Positions 18,128-27,594 of a stretch of 64,000 nt of DNA are shown here, piece after piece (the stretch's first letter is position 1; every line of letters starts with the position of its first letter). This DNA is from Anaerovorax odorimutans DSM 5092 (GTDB taxonomy: Bacteria; Bacillota; Clostridia; Peptostreptococcales; Anaerovoracaceae): positions 20,371 to 84,370 of the forward strand of contig NZ_AUFC01000016.1 in the NCBI RefSeq assembly GCF_000426305.1, given 5' to 3'. The notes under the pieces were generated by a model that worked only from the letters and a program-made list of their open reading frames with translations, made no database searches and was not told where the DNA came from. A program made the translations under genes and the position numbers.

Positions 18128-18547
18128 ATGCTGAACATAACATGTAACTTAACTGTATTTTTTGAAGATCCTTTTTGGGTTGGTGTTTACGAAAGTACTT
18201 CCAATGGGAAATTAGAAGCTGCAAAAGTAATATTTGGTCCTGAACCAAAAGACTATGAAATTTACAGCTACTTCTTAAGTAATTGGAAAAGACTTCGATT
18301 CAGCCCAACTGTAAAAAATGCTACGACAAAACCTAAAAAAATCAATCCGAAGCGATTGCAAAGAGAGATTCACAATGAATTATCGCAAACAGGTACGGGT
18401 ACTAAAGCACAACAAGCTTTAAAGTTACAGCATGAACAAAATAAAGTTGAAAGGAAATCTTTTAATCGTAAAAGAACTGAAGAAGAAAAACAGCATAAGT
18501 ATCAGTTAAGACAGCAAAAGAAAAAGGAAAAGCACAGGGGCCGATAA
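18128..18547 (+). CDS. yjdF: YjdF family protein (DUF2992)
   Basis: A 139-residue protein of the YjdF family, starting MLNITCNLTVFFEDPFWVGV and containing the family's AKVIFGPEPKDYEIYSYFL stretch. The C-terminal third is highly basic (RKRTEEEKQHKYQLRQQKKK). In other Firmicutes it is the gene typically controlled by the yjdF RNA, thought to help with toxic heteroaromatic compounds; its biochemistry is unknown. It has an ideal TAGGAGGG site. It is the last gene inside the right end of the pdaB element, so it is mobile cargo here. Confidence 0.87.
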   Translation: MLNITCNLTVFFEDPFWVGVYESTSNGKLEAAKVIFGPEPKDYEIYSYFLSNWKRLRFSPTVKNATTKPKKINPKRLQREIHNELSQTGTGTKAQQALKLQHEQNKVERKSFNRKRTEEEKQHKYQLRQQKKKEKHRGR

Positions 18548-18557
18548 CCTGTGCTTT
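18528..18557 (+). terminator. Hairpin at the end of yjdF
   Basis: AAAGCACAGG pairs with CCTGTGCTTT; the 5' arm lies within the last codons of yjdF. The T-run is short. Confidence 0.6.
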
Positions 18558-18572
18558 AACAATATTTGATGG

Positions 18573-18597
18573 AGTTGTATTTTAAAACCAGTGCTTC
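18573..18597. other. Right attachment site (attR-like) of the pdaB element
   Basis: On the + strand: arm AGTTGTATTTTAAAAC (18573-18588), 7 bases, then TC (18596-18597) within TCAA. It is the mirror of the left site. Confidence 0.75.
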
Positions 18598-19137
18598 AAC
18601 ATCCCATTGAATTACTTTATATCCATTTTCTTCACAAGTTTCTATTAAAGTATTGCTATATGCACCAAAAGGTGGCCTAAATACTGTAGGTTTTTTACCT
18701 GTAAGTTCTTTAATTTTTTCTTCCGTTTCACATAATTCTTTCTCAATTTCATCAGTTGAAAGTTTAGACATATTAGGATGTGTTGAGGAATGATTTCCTA
18801 TTTCATGCCCTCTTTTATAAATCTCCTTTACATCATCAGGAAACTTATTCACCCAAAATTCCACTAAGAAAAAAGTACACTTTACATTATATTTATCTAA
18901 AATGTCCAAAATAGGTTTCGTATGTTCATCTCCCCATGCAGCATCAAAACTTATTGCTATTTTCTTTTCATCACATGATACAGAGTAAATCGGTAATTTA
19001 CGATCACTTCCTGTAAGAGTAGCGATACTGAACTCATCATTAAAAACAGTAACATTCAATACCAATATACATAACAATATTCCTGCTAAAGCAGTTGCAA
19101 TCTTTTTCATGCCTTTTTTACAAATATGTACCCCCAT
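18596..19137 (-). pseudogene. pdaB: 5' part of the split pdaB-type polysaccharide deacetylase
   Basis: Codes for residues 1-180 of a family-4 carbohydrate esterase resembling the sporulation protein PdaB. A membrane anchor or signal (about residues 11-30) is followed by the NodB domain: ISFDAAWGDEHT with the catalytic and metal Asp residues, the metal ligands GHEIGNHSSTHPNMS, and RPPFGAYSNTL. After VIQWDV the frame runs into the element and stops after a foreign tail (EALVLKYNSIKYC, stop at 18556). As it stands it lacks the last 77 residues with the conserved HNN. An AAAGGAGA site supports the start. PdaB acts in spore cortex peptidoglycan maintenance. Confidence 0.85.
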
Positions 19138-19256
19138 ATATACTTGTCTCCTTTCAAGAATAATTTATATACTTATTTACCGTAATTATATTCTGATACT
19201 TTTAAGTTATTACTTAAAACATAAGGTATATAACTCAACAATATTTTTAATATTAC

Positions 19257-19350
19257 CTAAACAATAAGAATATTTATTATAAAAAAACGAGCTAAGTTTA
19301 TTACTTATACTCGTTTTTTCTTATTTGAAAATTTCATATTTATTTAATTT
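19257..19350. repeat. Left copy of a 95 bp direct repeat with terminator hairpin
   Basis: Nearly identical to 20923-21017. It contains the hairpin AAAAAAACGAG / CTCGTTTTTT and a copy of the last codons and stop of the GNAT gene. It also serves as terminator for the toxin-antitoxin pair. Confidence 0.85.
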
Positions 19351-19390
19351 AAATTTACAAGAAAGTCTGTATAAATTTAAATTAAGCGTT

Positions 19391-20386
19391 CTACATCTGC
19401 TCGAACATTTTCTGAGCATAACTCTTAATATCATTTGGATTAATCATATTGTATTTTTCTTTAACAGCACTAAAATAAGTTCCGATCAATTGTTTCTCAA
19501 TAGTTCGCCCTGATGCTGTAGTGGGTGAAATGTCTTTTCTCGTTGATAGCCACGGAGTCTCTGAATGGGTGAATCCCTCAAGAACTTTTCCGCTAAAGCA
19601 ACAAATATTCTTTATCACGCTATCCAAAATTGCTTTTTCTGATGAAGAGAATACTGAATCATCAAATTCATCATTTCCTTCAATTGGATCAAATCGATAA
19701 TCACGATACCTAAAGTATATATCTCGATAGACAGGGCCATGCATCCAGGCTTCACACTCCTCAGAAAAGAGAAATGTTTTGTAAAAAGCATAGTAAAATC
19801 CCTGAATATAATACAATGCTTTCTGTAATGCCAATGGTGTGATATCTTCGCATTGACTCAGCAAATATTCGATAGCCAAATCTATCTTTTCCTTTGTGTT
19901 TTGAGTTCTTCCTAGAAGTTCATTTACTGCTCTTTTGCTCTTCTCATAAGAGGCCGTAGTTTTAAGATTCCCTTTATTGTTTTCCAATATTTCTGCATAA
20001 TAGGTTGGATTATCATAAAGCTTTTGCAAAATTTCAGAATACTGCTTTGTTGGCATATCTCCATCGCAATAGCGTGAAAAGGTTTGTTCTCCCCAGCCAA
20101 GCAAAAGGGAAAGTGGCCGTTTTCCAATTTTATATTTTTCTGGTATTTTTAAAATTATCTCAAGGGATACGATATTATTCTTCTCTCGGTATGCATCATA
20201 TAATGCTTTCAAATTAAAGTCATTCACTTCTGCAACATAAATTTCAGAACCACAGTCTGCACAATACCCTTCTCTTCCAATATAAGAATACTTTTCACCT
20301 TTAATAGTACCTTCCATTTTCTTCTCATTAATAGTAAAAGTAACATCATTTCTACATTCTTCGCAGAATACTTTTCTTTCACTCAT
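19391..20386 (-). CDS. Antitoxin-like protein: zinc ribbon, HTH and Panacea (SocA/DUF4065) domain
   Basis: A 331-residue protein of three parts. The N terminus has two CxxC pairs (CEEC and CADC), as in MqsA/YgiT-type antitoxins. A helix-turn-helix follows (RPLSLLLGWGEQTFSRYCDG). The C-terminal half (from about 165) is a Panacea domain: LALQKALYYIQGFYYAFYK, EAWMHGPVYRDIYF, LEGFTHSETPW. This plan is known from antitoxins that neutralise diverse toxins. It lies 26 bases downstream of a small gene, as expected for a toxin-first pair. The HTH suggests it represses its own operon. The pair is flanked by a 95 bp direct repeat. Confidence 0.85.
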   Translation of the reverse strand: MSERKVFCEECRNDVTFTINEKKMEGTIKGEKYSYIGREGYCADCGSEIYVAEVNDFNLKALYDAYREKNNIVSLEIILKIPEKYKIGKRPLSLLLGWGEQTFSRYCDGDMPTKQYSEILQKLYDNPTYYAEILENNKGNLKTTASYEKSKRAVNELLGRTQNTKEKIDLAIEYLLSQCEDITPLALQKALYYIQGFYYAFYKTFLFSEECEAWMHGPVYRDIYFRYRDYRFDPIEGNDEFDDSVFSSSEKAILDSVIKNICCFSGKVLEGFTHSETPWLSTRKDISPTTASGRTIEKQLIGTYFSAVKEKYNMINPNDIKSYAQKMFEQM

Positions 20387-20412
20387 AACAATGCCTCCTT
20401 TCGATTCCCGAT

Positions 20413-20823
20413 TTACCTAAATAGGTAATCAATCGGCTTGTTTTTTTTATGAAAAGATATTATAACTGTACGACTTCCGTTAGACCTATCTATTACGTTA
20501 AACTTAGTGTAAATATCTACTATTTCTTCTTCTCCGTCGGCATTAAATAATTGAACCTGAGGCACAAAAACATAAAGAACTTCATATTCAAAACCAATTT
20601 TTGTATTCTGCAATGTATGACAAAAATCTGCTGTTCTGAGCTGTAATAATATTGATTTTTGTTTGTCACTTCTAATATTATATTCATTTATAAAACCTAC
20701 GTTTTCCTGTCTGTTTTCGTTTAGCGCAATCGTATATTTGTTATTTGCCACACAATCTTTTATTTTGTCAAGAATAGCATCTATTTGTTCTATTGTGTAG
20801 TTCTGGTTATAATGCGGATTCAT
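20413..20823 (-). CDS. Probable toxin of the Panacea-type TA pair
   Basis: A 136-residue soluble protein directly upstream of the antitoxin-like gene. It begins with a helical part (YTIEQIDAILDKIKDCVANN), then strands (YTIALNENR, KQKSILLQLRTADFCHTLQN), and ends SRTVIISFHKKNKPIDYLF. I do not recognise the family by sequence; the layout faintly recalls small RNase-like toxins such as MqsR, which also precede an MqsA-type partner. Toxicity is inferred from the partner and gene order only. AAAGAGGTG supports the start. Confidence 0.6.
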   Translation of the reverse strand: MNPHYNQNYTIEQIDAILDKIKDCVANNKYTIALNENRQENVGFINEYNIRSDKQKSILLQLRTADFCHTLQNTKIGFEYEVLYVFVPQVQLFNADGEEEIVDIYTKFNVIDRSNGSRTVIISFHKKNKPIDYLFR

Positions 20824-20922
20824 TGCATCACCTCTTTGCAGTACAATGATACTTTATTATATGTCCTTTGTCAAGATTTATGTACCTATTGGTGCATTTT
20901 TATTCGAAAATTTTTTATGACT

Positions 20923-21017
20923 CTAAACAATAAGAATATTTATTATAAAAAAAACGAGCTAAGTTTATTACTTATACTCGTTTTTTCTTATTTAAAATGT
21001 TTATATTTATTTAATTT
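20923..21017. repeat. Right copy of the 95 bp direct repeat (native GNAT terminator)
   Basis: Contains the last codons and stop of the GNAT gene (21007-21017) and its terminator. The match with 19257-19350 shows only a few differences by eye. The 1.57 kb between the copies (19351-20922) is just the TA pair with its promoter. Confidence 0.85.
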
Positions 21018-21486
21018 CTAACTTCATAACTTCAGGAAAACAATCTTTGCCGTATTGAGGGCATGTAAGGCACTCAAAAAAGTTAGGGGCATCATTACGC
21101 TCAACTGTTACAAATCCTTGTTTTCTAAAAAATTCAGGCGCTCTTGCAACAAGGAATAATTGTTTTCCACCTAATTTTTTAACTTCGTCGATTGCTTTTT
21201 CCAATAATGATTTGCCAAGCTTAGATTTCCTGTATTCTGGCTCTACTGCAATACCATCAATAATATATTCCCCTTGTCTCTTAGCCAAAACGCATCCACC
21301 TATAAGAAAAGCAATATAGCTGTTGCATTGGTCTTTATTTTCAATAATTTTTTGTGCTTTCCATAGTTTTATTAAATCAGTGGGAACTTCATCATTTACT
21401 GAAAATTCAAGATCATTTTTTATAAAAAGTTCCACTAATTTTTCATAATCATTTGTTACAGTAATTTGTATTTCTTCAAAACTCAT
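21007..21486 (-). CDS. GNAT family N-acetyltransferase
   Basis: A 159-residue acetyl-CoA-dependent transferase. The acetyl-CoA pyrophosphate-binding motif is in DGIAVEPEYRKSKLGKSLLEKAIDE, and the later part has LFLVARAPEFFRKQGFVTVER. Near the C terminus it has ECLTCPQYGKDCFP with three cysteines, a feature seen in the N-acetylglutamate-synthase-like GNAT group. The substrate is unknown. It is the last gene of the valS-folC-kinase-GNAT run, 23 bases after the kinase. Its 3' end was the place where the TA cassette came in. Confidence 0.82.
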   Translation of the reverse strand: MSFEEIQITVTNDYEKLVELFIKNDLEFSVNDEVPTDLIKLWKAQKIIENKDQCNSYIAFLIGGCVLAKRQGEYIIDGIAVEPEYRKSKLGKSLLEKAIDEVKKLGGKQLFLVARAPEFFRKQGFVTVERNDAPNFFECLTCPQYGKDCFPEVMKLEIK

Positions 21487-21509
21487 ATATTCACCATCTT
21501 CTTAATGTT

Positions 21510-22409
21510 TTATTTAAAATCTTTTTTAGTGTTAATTCTTATTTTATCTGGTAGGACTTTTATATCTAAAGGAAATTCAGCACCTTTTTCGCCATCAATA
21601 TCAGTTCCCACATTATTATCAGATTCAATATAAAGTTTTGAAGTTTGGAAAAACACTACATTTTTATTAGCTTGATGATTTCCCTGCATAACATTGAAAA
21701 GTAAAGGAGCAAATTCATAAATCGGCATTTCTTTAAATAGCATAACATCCAATAGTCCATCATTTATTTTTGCATTTGGAGCGATTTTTTTAAATCCTCC
21801 TGCCGAGCGTCCATTCATGACAAGCATAAAAAATATTCTATCCTCTGATGTATATTCATCACTCGTAATTTTAATAGGTATTGGTCTTAAATTTGGAATT
21901 TCTGTTACTCCTTTTAGATAATATGAAATAACACCTAAAGTGTTTTTTATATTTGGATCTGTCTTTTGGCTCACATCCACTAAAAATCCCATTGCCGCAA
22001 CATTGATAAAGTGTTTATCATTCACTTTACCAATATCAGCATAAGTATAGTTTTCTTCTAATGCAATTTTAACCATTTCTTCAATAGTATGCGGTATTTC
22101 AAAATAATAAGCAAAATCATTTGCAGTCCCCGCAGGGAAAATAGCAAGAGGTAGATCTATATTATTGTTTATCATTGAGTTTACTACAACATTTATAGTT
22201 CCGTCTCCACCAGCCGCAATAATCTTTCTATATTCATCTACATTTATTTCTTTTAAAATCTCATCTAATATTCCCATGCGGTCTGCCCGAACTGGAATAA
22301 CTAACATACCTTTTTTTTGAAAGTTTTCAACTATTAAGTCTAAATTATTTTTAAATAACCCATTTCCTGCATTTGGATTGTAAAACAATAAAACCTTATT
22401 ATTTTTCAT
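21510..22409 (-). CDS. Diacylglycerol/lipid kinase family protein (YegS/DgkB-like)
   Basis: A 299-residue lipid kinase with the DAGK catalytic domain: LFYNPNAGNG at the N terminus, the glycine-rich ATP site AAGGDGTINVVVN, and PAGTANDFAYYF. It probably phosphorylates diacylglycerol or a related lipid at the inner membrane face. The C-terminal DAGK_acc region contains GTDIDGEKGAEFPL. It overlaps folC by 11 bases, so it belongs to the T-box-led operon. Exact substrate cannot be told; DgkB is likeliest. Confidence 0.86.
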   Translation of the reverse strand: MKNNKVLLFYNPNAGNGLFKNNLDLIVENFQKKGMLVIPVRADRMGILDEILKEINVDEYRKIIAAGGDGTINVVVNSMINNNIDLPLAIFPAGTANDFAYYFEIPHTIEEMVKIALEENYTYADIGKVNDKHFINVAAMGFLVDVSQKTDPNIKNTLGVISYYLKGVTEIPNLRPIPIKITSDEYTSEDRIFFMLVMNGRSAGGFKKIAPNAKINDGLLDVMLFKEMPIYEFAPLLFNVMQGNHQANKNVVFFQTSKLYIESDNNVGTDIDGEKGAEFPLDIKVLPDKIRINTKKDFK

Positions 22410-23709
22410 ATTTTAAGATCCCCCTAACAGCTCCAATTAAATATAATGACCCTGCAATTATTATTAAATCATATTCATTTTTAATTTTACCTATATAATC
22501 GCATACATCCTTGACATTAGCAATAGCTATACAATTTTTTCCTCTTTTTATTATTTCAGAGCACAATTTTTCAGCTTCAAGTTTTCTTGGATTATTCGGC
22601 TCTGTAGCTATAAATTCATTTGTAATTTTACAAAAATGCTCTAATATTTTATTGATATCCTTATCCTTAAGAATTCCTGCAATCATTAGAATCCTCAACC
22701 CACTGAAATGGTCTTGTATTGCTGATTGTAAAGCTTGGGCTCCGGCTTCATTATGAGCTCCGTCAATAATTATATAGGGATTTTTGTTAATTACCTCTAA
22801 TCTGCCTGCTTGTCTAGCTTTTTTCATCCCATCATAAACAATTTTCTCATCTATATCTATTATATTGCTTTTTCGTAAGACCTCTATAATCATTAATGCA
22901 CAAGAAGCATTTTCAATTTGATGCATCCCAATCATTGAAATAGTCAAGCCATCATATTGTTTATTATTTCCATCTATATTTACAACTGCATCAAATTTGT
23001 ATCCATCTATATTTTTAGACAAATTTTTTATTCTTACTCGAGATGTTTTATAATATGGACATTCTTTTTCTTTTGCCATTTTTTCTACAACAAAGGCGGC
23101 ACTCTTATCCTCGATATTAGTTATTATAGGAACACCTGGTTTAAGAATTCCTGCTTTTTCTGCTGCTATTTTTTCCAATGTATCACCTAAATATTCCATG
23201 TGGTCAAAGGATATTGATGTAATAGCAGTAGCAACTGGATTTTCTATTATGTTAGTGGAATCCCCTCTTCCTCCTAATCCTACTTCTAAAACCAAGAAAT
23301 CAACCTTCTTTTTATAGAAATAGCAAAAGGCGATAGCTGTAACTATTTCAAATTCTGTAGGAGATTCGTAACCCATGAAAAGCATTTCTTCTACTTTACT
23401 AAAAACCTCTTCTCCTGCTGAAACTAAATCTTCTTGTGATATTTCTTTTCCATTAAACTCAATTCTTTCTGTAAACTTTTCTAAAAACGGAGACGTATAT
23501 AATCCTACATTATAGCCATTTTCACATAATACTGTATATAGAAATCTGCTTACTGAACCTTTACCGTTTGTTCCTGCTATATGAATAACTTTCATTTCAT
23601 TTTGCGGATTTGAAAGCAATTCCATAAGTTTACTCATTCTCTCAAGCCCAAGCTTGCTTCCAAAGCGGCTTATATTATGAATTTTTTCCAATAACTGTTC
23701 ATATGTCAT
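22399..23709 (-). CDS. folC: Folylpolyglutamate synthase / dihydrofolate synthase
   Basis: ATP-dependent Mur-ligase-like enzyme that adds glutamate to folates. The P-loop is [15 protein letters not shown] (about residues 43-57), with the family's [33 protein letters not shown] and [12 protein letters not shown] motifs. At 436 residues it has normal length. It overlaps valS by four bases; valS-folC is a conserved Firmicutes pair. Confidence 0.94.
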   Translation of the reverse strand: MTYEQLLEKIHNISRFGSKLGLERMSKLMELLSNPQNEMKVIHIAGTNGKGSVSRFLYTVLCENGYNVGLYTSPFLEKFTERIEFNGKEISQEDLVSAGEEVFSKVEEMLFMGYESPTEFEIVTAIAFCYFYKKKVDFLVLEVGLGGRGDSTNIIENPVATAITSISFDHMEYLGDTLEKIAAEKAGILKPGVPIITNIEDKSAAFVVEKMAKEKECPYYKTSRVRIKNLSKNIDGYKFDAVVNIDGNNKQYDGLTISMIGMHQIENASCALMIIEVLRKSNIIDIDEKIVYDGMKKARQAGRLEVINKNPYIIIDGAHNEAGAQALQSAIQDHFSGLRILMIAGILKDKDINKILEHFCKITNEFIATEPNNPRKLEAEKLCSEIIKRGKNCIAIANVKDVCDYIGKIKNEYDLIIIAGSLYLIGAVRGILKYEK

Positions 23710-26405
23710 ATTTTTTTCTCAACTAAAGCTAATCTGTCGATAACTTTATTAAGCATATCTTCATATTTCGCTTGTTTTTCTCTTTCTTCCGCAATTACTT
23801 TTTCAGGCGCTTTTTTAACAAATCCTTCATTTGAAAGTTTTCCTTTAACTCTTGCTACTTCTCCATCTAATCTTTTCTTTTCTTTCTTTAGTCTTTCGTA
23901 TTCCGCCTTGTAATCCAGTAACTCATCTAATGGAATAAATATTTCTATACCACCCATAACTGCGGACATAACCTCTTCAGGTATTTCACTTTTATTCGAA
24001 GTAAATTTAATCTCGGTAATATTAGCCAGTCCCTTAATGTACCTTTCGCCGGCTTTTATATTTTCTAAATCACTTCCCTGTGAAAGGATTACTGCACTTA
24101 ATTTTTTAGAAGGAGCAGCTTCAGCTTCTGACCTTATATTACGTATATTTCTTATTGCTTCCATTGCCATTTCCAGCTTCTTTACTTCCAGTGGAAATTC
24201 CAGCTTCTCATCATATAAAGGCCAGCTTTCTTTTATTAAAAAGCCTTTTGGATTTTCTGAAGTATTTTTATTAGCCTTTGGTAAAAAGCTCCATATTTCT
24301 TCTGTAATAAAAGGCATAAACGGATGCAATAATTTTAGCATGTCTTTTAGACATCTTACAAGAACATATCTTGCAACTTTCTTATCTTCTTCATCATCAC
24401 CGTAAAGGCGTCCCTTAACAAGTTCAATATACCAATCACAATACTCATTCCAGATCAGTTCATAAACCTTTTGGGCTGCTAAAGAGAGTTCAAATTTTTC
24501 CATATTTGAAGTTACATATTTTACTGCTTCATTTACTTTGGAAATAATCCATTTATCTTCATCTTTTAAAGCGATATTTTCTATTTCTTTATCATCATTT
24601 GCCATACTTTTGAAATTGCCTTCTTCATCTTGAAGATTCATAATAACAAATCTTGAAGCATTCCAAAGCTTATTGGCAAAATTTCTGCTGGATTCTAACT
24701 TATCAGTTTTGAATCTCATATCATTTCCCGGTGTAATACCAGTCATTAACATAAATCTTAATGCATCAGCTCCAAATTGATCTATTACTTCAAGAGGATC
24801 TATGCCATTTCCCAAAGATTTACTCATTTTTCGGCCTTCTGCATCTCTTACAAGGCCATGAACGTATACATATTTAAACGGAACTTCTCCCATTACTTCA
24901 AGTCCCGAAAATACCATTCTTACAACCCAGAAGAAAATAATATCATATCCTGTAACAAGTACATCTGTAGGATAAAAATACTTTAAATCTTCTGTTTCTT
25001 CCGGCCATCCCAGTGTGGAAAAAGGCCATAACGCAGAGCTAAACCAAGTATCCAGTACATCTTCATCTTGTTTAAGGTTTGTACTGCCGCATTTTGTACA
25101 TTTAGCAGGTTCCTTAGCAGATACAATAATTTCACCACAGTCTTGACAATAATATGCAGGTATTCTATGTCCCCACCAAAGCTGTCTGGAGATACACCAA
25201 TCTCTAATATTTTCAAGCCAATGAAGATAGATTTTTTCAAATCTCTTTGGTACATGAGATAAATCCCCTGATTTTACTGCTTCAATAGCAGGAGCAGCTA
25301 ACTCATCCATTTTAACAAACCACTGATCTGAAAGCATCGGTTCAATTACAGTATTGCAGCGATAACACCCTCCCACAGGAATTACTTTTTCTTCAGTTTT
25401 AATAAGATATCCTGCTTCATCAAGATCCTTAACCCATTCTTTTCTGCACTGATAACGATCCATTCCTTCATATTTTCCTGCCATAGAATTCATAGTTGCA
25501 TCGTCATTAATACAAGATGGCTTTTCTAAATTGTGCCTTTCTCCCACTTCAAAGTCATTAGGATCATGGGCAGGAGTAATTTTTACAGCACCAGTACCCT
25601 TTTCAGGATCAGGATATAAATCTGCTATTACAGGTATTTCTCTTCCTACAAGCGGTAAAATTACAGTCTTTCCTACTAAATCTTTATATCTTTCATCTTC
25701 CGGATGAACAGCAATCGCCGTATCAGCAAACATTGTTTCCGGTCTTGATGTTGCAACTACTATTCCTTCACTTCCGTCAGCACCGGGATATCTGAAATAC
25801 CAATATTGCCCATTCTTATCTTCATGTTCAACTTCTGCATCAGATAATGAAGTTCCGCAGCTTGGACACCAATTAATTAATCTGTTTCCTCTATATATTA
25901 ATCCTTTTTCATATAATTTGACAAACAGCTCTTTAACTGCTTTGTTACAGCCTTCGTCCATAGTGAAACGTTCTCTGTCCCAGTCACAGGAATTTCCAAG
26001 TTTTCTTACTTGCTTAGTTATTTTACTGCCATAAACATTTTTCCACTCCCAGGCTCTCTTTAAGAATTCATCTCTGCCTAATTCTTCTTTTGTCTTTCCT
26101 TCTTCTTCTCTTATTTTGTCAGCAACCTTTACTTCTGTTGCAATACTAGCATGATCACTTCCAGGTAACCATAATGCACAGTAACCCTGCATCCTCTTCC
26201 ATCTTGTTAGTACATCCTGAAGTGTTTGATCAAGTGCATGTCCCATATGAAGCTGACCAGTTATATTAGGAGGCGGCATTACAATAGTAAATGGTTTTTT
26301 ATTTTCATCACGAACAGCCTTAAATGCGCCGCTTTCTTCCCAATCTTTATATATTCTATCTTCAAATTCTTTTGGATTATATGTTTTTGCTAAATTCTTC
26401 TCCAT
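23706..26405 (-). CDS. valS: Valyl-tRNA synthetase
   Basis: Class I synthetase charging tRNA-Val. Signature sequences: [14 protein letters not shown] (HIGH box) near residue 42 and [10 protein letters not shown] (KMSKS box) past the middle, with the editing CP1 domain between. Two cysteine pairs, CPSC and CQDC..CTKC, are likely zinc sites. The C-terminal 70 residues form the coiled-coil tRNA arm. At 899 residues it has normal length. A T-box leader lies upstream, so uncharged tRNA-Val should switch on the whole operon. Confidence 0.97.
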   Translation of the reverse strand: MEKNLAKTYNPKEFEDRIYKDWEESGAFKAVRDENKKPFTIVMPPPNITGQLHMGHALDQTLQDVLTRWKRMQGYCALWLPGSDHASIATEVKVADKIREEEGKTKEELGRDEFLKRAWEWKNVYGSKITKQVRKLGNSCDWDRERFTMDEGCNKAVKELFVKLYEKGLIYRGNRLINWCPSCGTSLSDAEVEHEDKNGQYWYFRYPGADGSEGIVVATSRPETMFADTAIAVHPEDERYKDLVGKTVILPLVGREIPVIADLYPDPEKGTGAVKITPAHDPNDFEVGERHNLEKPSCINDDATMNSMAGKYEGMDRYQCRKEWVKDLDEAGYLIKTEEKVIPVGGCYRCNTVIEPMLSDQWFVKMDELAAPAIEAVKSGDLSHVPKRFEKIYLHWLENIRDWCISRQLWWGHRIPAYYCQDCGEIIVSAKEPAKCTKCGSTNLKQDEDVLDTWFSSALWPFSTLGWPEETEDLKYFYPTDVLVTGYDIIFFWVVRMVFSGLEVMGEVPFKYVYVHGLVRDAEGRKMSKSLGNGIDPLEVIDQFGADALRFMLMTGITPGNDMRFKTDKLESSRNFANKLWNASRFVIMNLQDEEGNFKSMANDDKEIENIALKDEDKWIISKVNEAVKYVTSNMEKFELSLAAQKVYELIWNEYCDWYIELVKGRLYGDDEEDKKVARYVLVRCLKDMLKLLHPFMPFITEEIWSFLPKANKNTSENPKGFLIKESWPLYDEKLEFPLEVKKLEMAMEAIRNIRNIRSEAEAAPSKKLSAVILSQGSDLENIKAGERYIKGLANITEIKFTSNKSEIPEEVMSAVMGGIEIFIPLDELLDYKAEYERLKKEKKRLDGEVARVKGKLSNEGFVKKAPEKVIAEEREKQAKYEDMLNKVIDRLALVEKKI

Positions 26406-26604
26406 TACATTTCTCCTATCTAAATTATTATGGACTATATCCCTTTAGCTGCTTTAATTATATATGTAATTATTTATATTACTTTTGTCTTTCATATCTA
26501 TATTTTATATATTTCTTATTTTTTTGTTATATTATAATGTAAGAACTTAAATTGAAAAAATTAAGAATTCAGCCCTGAATTCTATTAATTTTTTGGTATT
26601 CCTG

Positions 26605-26908
26605 GTAATAAAAAACCGCCCTATTAAGTTTTATCCTAAAAGGACGGAATTGATCCGTGGTACCACCTTTTTTCCCATAATTTTATAAAGTATTTTAAAA
26701 CTTTTATTAAAATTATGAGCACTTATTTTATAAAAGCTCATAAGCAACATTCTCAAGATGCTACCCTTTGGAATTTTACAGCCAAGAATTCCATTCTCTT
26801 TTAAGGACCGTCCTGATACTCCTCTTCGTCAACGCTTGTCTCTATTTAATTAAAAAAATTTAGGCTATAAAATAAATTGATCCTTCTAAGTGGATTCTTT
26901 CGCCTACT
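26605..26908 (-). ncRNA. T-box leader of valS
   Basis: Read on the minus strand: an AGTA element (GAGTATCAGGACGG) near 26820, a candidate valine specifier GTA in GGGTAGC near 26762, and the T-box AGGTGGTACCACGG at 26655-26668, which pairs with the tRNA acceptor end. The terminator CCGTCCT...AGGGCGG plus six T follows at 26609-26648. Uncharged tRNA-Val would favour the antiterminator. The specifier position was judged by eye. Confidence 0.9.
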
Positions 26909-26914
26909 TCATTA

Positions 26915-26942
26915 ATTTTACAACATTCTGTAATTTTGTCAA
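26915..26942 (-). promoter_or_regulatory. Predicted sigma-A promoter of the valS operon
   Basis: Minus strand TTGACA, 16 bases, TAAAAT. The start of transcription would be close to 26908, the expected 5' end of the T-box leader. Confidence 0.6.
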
Positions 26943-26950
26943 GGATTTTA

Positions 26951-27109
26951 TTATCTATCCATAGGTTTTGCCTTTTCATGTCCATTTTTAGCTTTTCCTT
27001 GTATTTCAGGAACGGGATTTTCATCGTTTTTAGGTATATGTGTTTTATGATTACTCTCCGTTCCATGTGGATCTTTCGGATCCGGCCTTCTCATACCTGC
27101 TTTTGCCAT
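26951..27109 (-). CDS. 52-residue hydrophilic protein
   Basis: Starts MAKAGMRRPDPKDPHG and ends GHEKAKPMDR; rich in Lys, Pro, Asn and His, with no hydrophobic core. An AGGAGATAA site precedes it, and it lies 11 bases after the gene at 27121-27255. Too small for standard callers. Similar short, polar proteins beginning MAKAGMRRP recur in clostridia as hypothetical proteins, in my recollection. The composition recalls small acid-soluble spore proteins, but I cannot assign a family. Confidence 0.7.
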   Translation of the reverse strand: MAKAGMRRPDPKDPHGTESNHKTHIPKNDENPVPEIQGKAKNGHEKAKPMDR

Positions 27110-27120
27110 AATATTATCTC

Positions 27121-27255
27121 CTATACATCATTATTCTTTATTGAATGTTTCTTCGCATTTTTATTTTGGTTTTGATTTTCACGAGTAAGTGGTGTTTGAC
27201 CATTTGCTTTTTCAATACGTGCTTGTTTATTATCAGGCTGACTGTCTTTTGCCAT
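27121..27255 (-). CDS. 44-residue hydrophilic protein
   Basis: Starts MAKDSQPDNKQARIEKANG and ends IKNNDV; almost no hydrophobic residues. It has a perfect AAGGAGG site 7 bases before the ATG and leads a two-gene unit with 26951-27109. No terminator is seen after the pair, so some transcripts may run into the valS leader. The function is unknown; a minor spore protein is possible. Confidence 0.7.
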   Translation of the reverse strand: MAKDSQPDNKQARIEKANGQTPLTRENQNQNKNAKKHSIKNNDV

Positions 27256-27390
27256 ATTTTAATCCTCCTTATAAATTATTTATACCATTATTATTTCTCT
27301 TTTATAAATGTAATATTCCTCCGTATATTTCATTTTTAATCTATTATTTTTATGCAGAAAATTTTATTTTACTTTATATCTATGAGTAAA

Positions 27391-27560
27391 ATGCGCACAC
27401 TTTTGTGTGCCATGAGCGCCCAGTTGTGACGTAAACGCCCGTTTTTATCAATTAAATTAAAGAAATTATCATGTCACTGTAATAGTGTTTAAATATTTTT
27501 TCTGAATAATATAAAAAATTAAACATTGTAAAATCAACAAGATAAGACGTTATCGTCTTA
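27391..27560. promoter_or_regulatory. Candidate activator sites upstream of the sigma-54 promoter
   Basis: Two perfect palindromes: GCACACTTTTGTGTGC (about 27393-27408) and TAAGACG-TTAT-CGTCTTA (27543-27560). The second ends 35 bases upstream of the -24 element, a usual place for an enhancer site of an NtrC-type activator. The activator at 29246-30604 is the obvious candidate. Confidence 0.5.
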
Positions 27561-27594
27561 TTAATATTTCATTTTTGTTTATTTTTTAACAAAT

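Larger units (their letters stand above)
13341..18597. mobile_element. 5.25 kb serine-recombinase element inserted in pdaB
   Basis: The element splits a deacetylase gene between an Asp codon and its neighbours. Both junctions hold TTGA (minus strand) with the dinucleotide GA exactly 7 bases from 16-base inverted arms. The arms, GATTTGAAATACAACT at 13350-13365 and the reverse complement of GTTTTAAAATACAACT at 18573-18588, match at 14 of 16 positions. That is the expected layout of attL and attR for a large serine recombinase. Cargo: recombinase, 50-residue ORF, secreted protein, PPOX protein, HD-GYP-like protein and a yjdF unit. Its size and site resemble the skin-type elements that interrupt sporulation genes; excision in sporulation is inferred. 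Confidence 0.85.
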
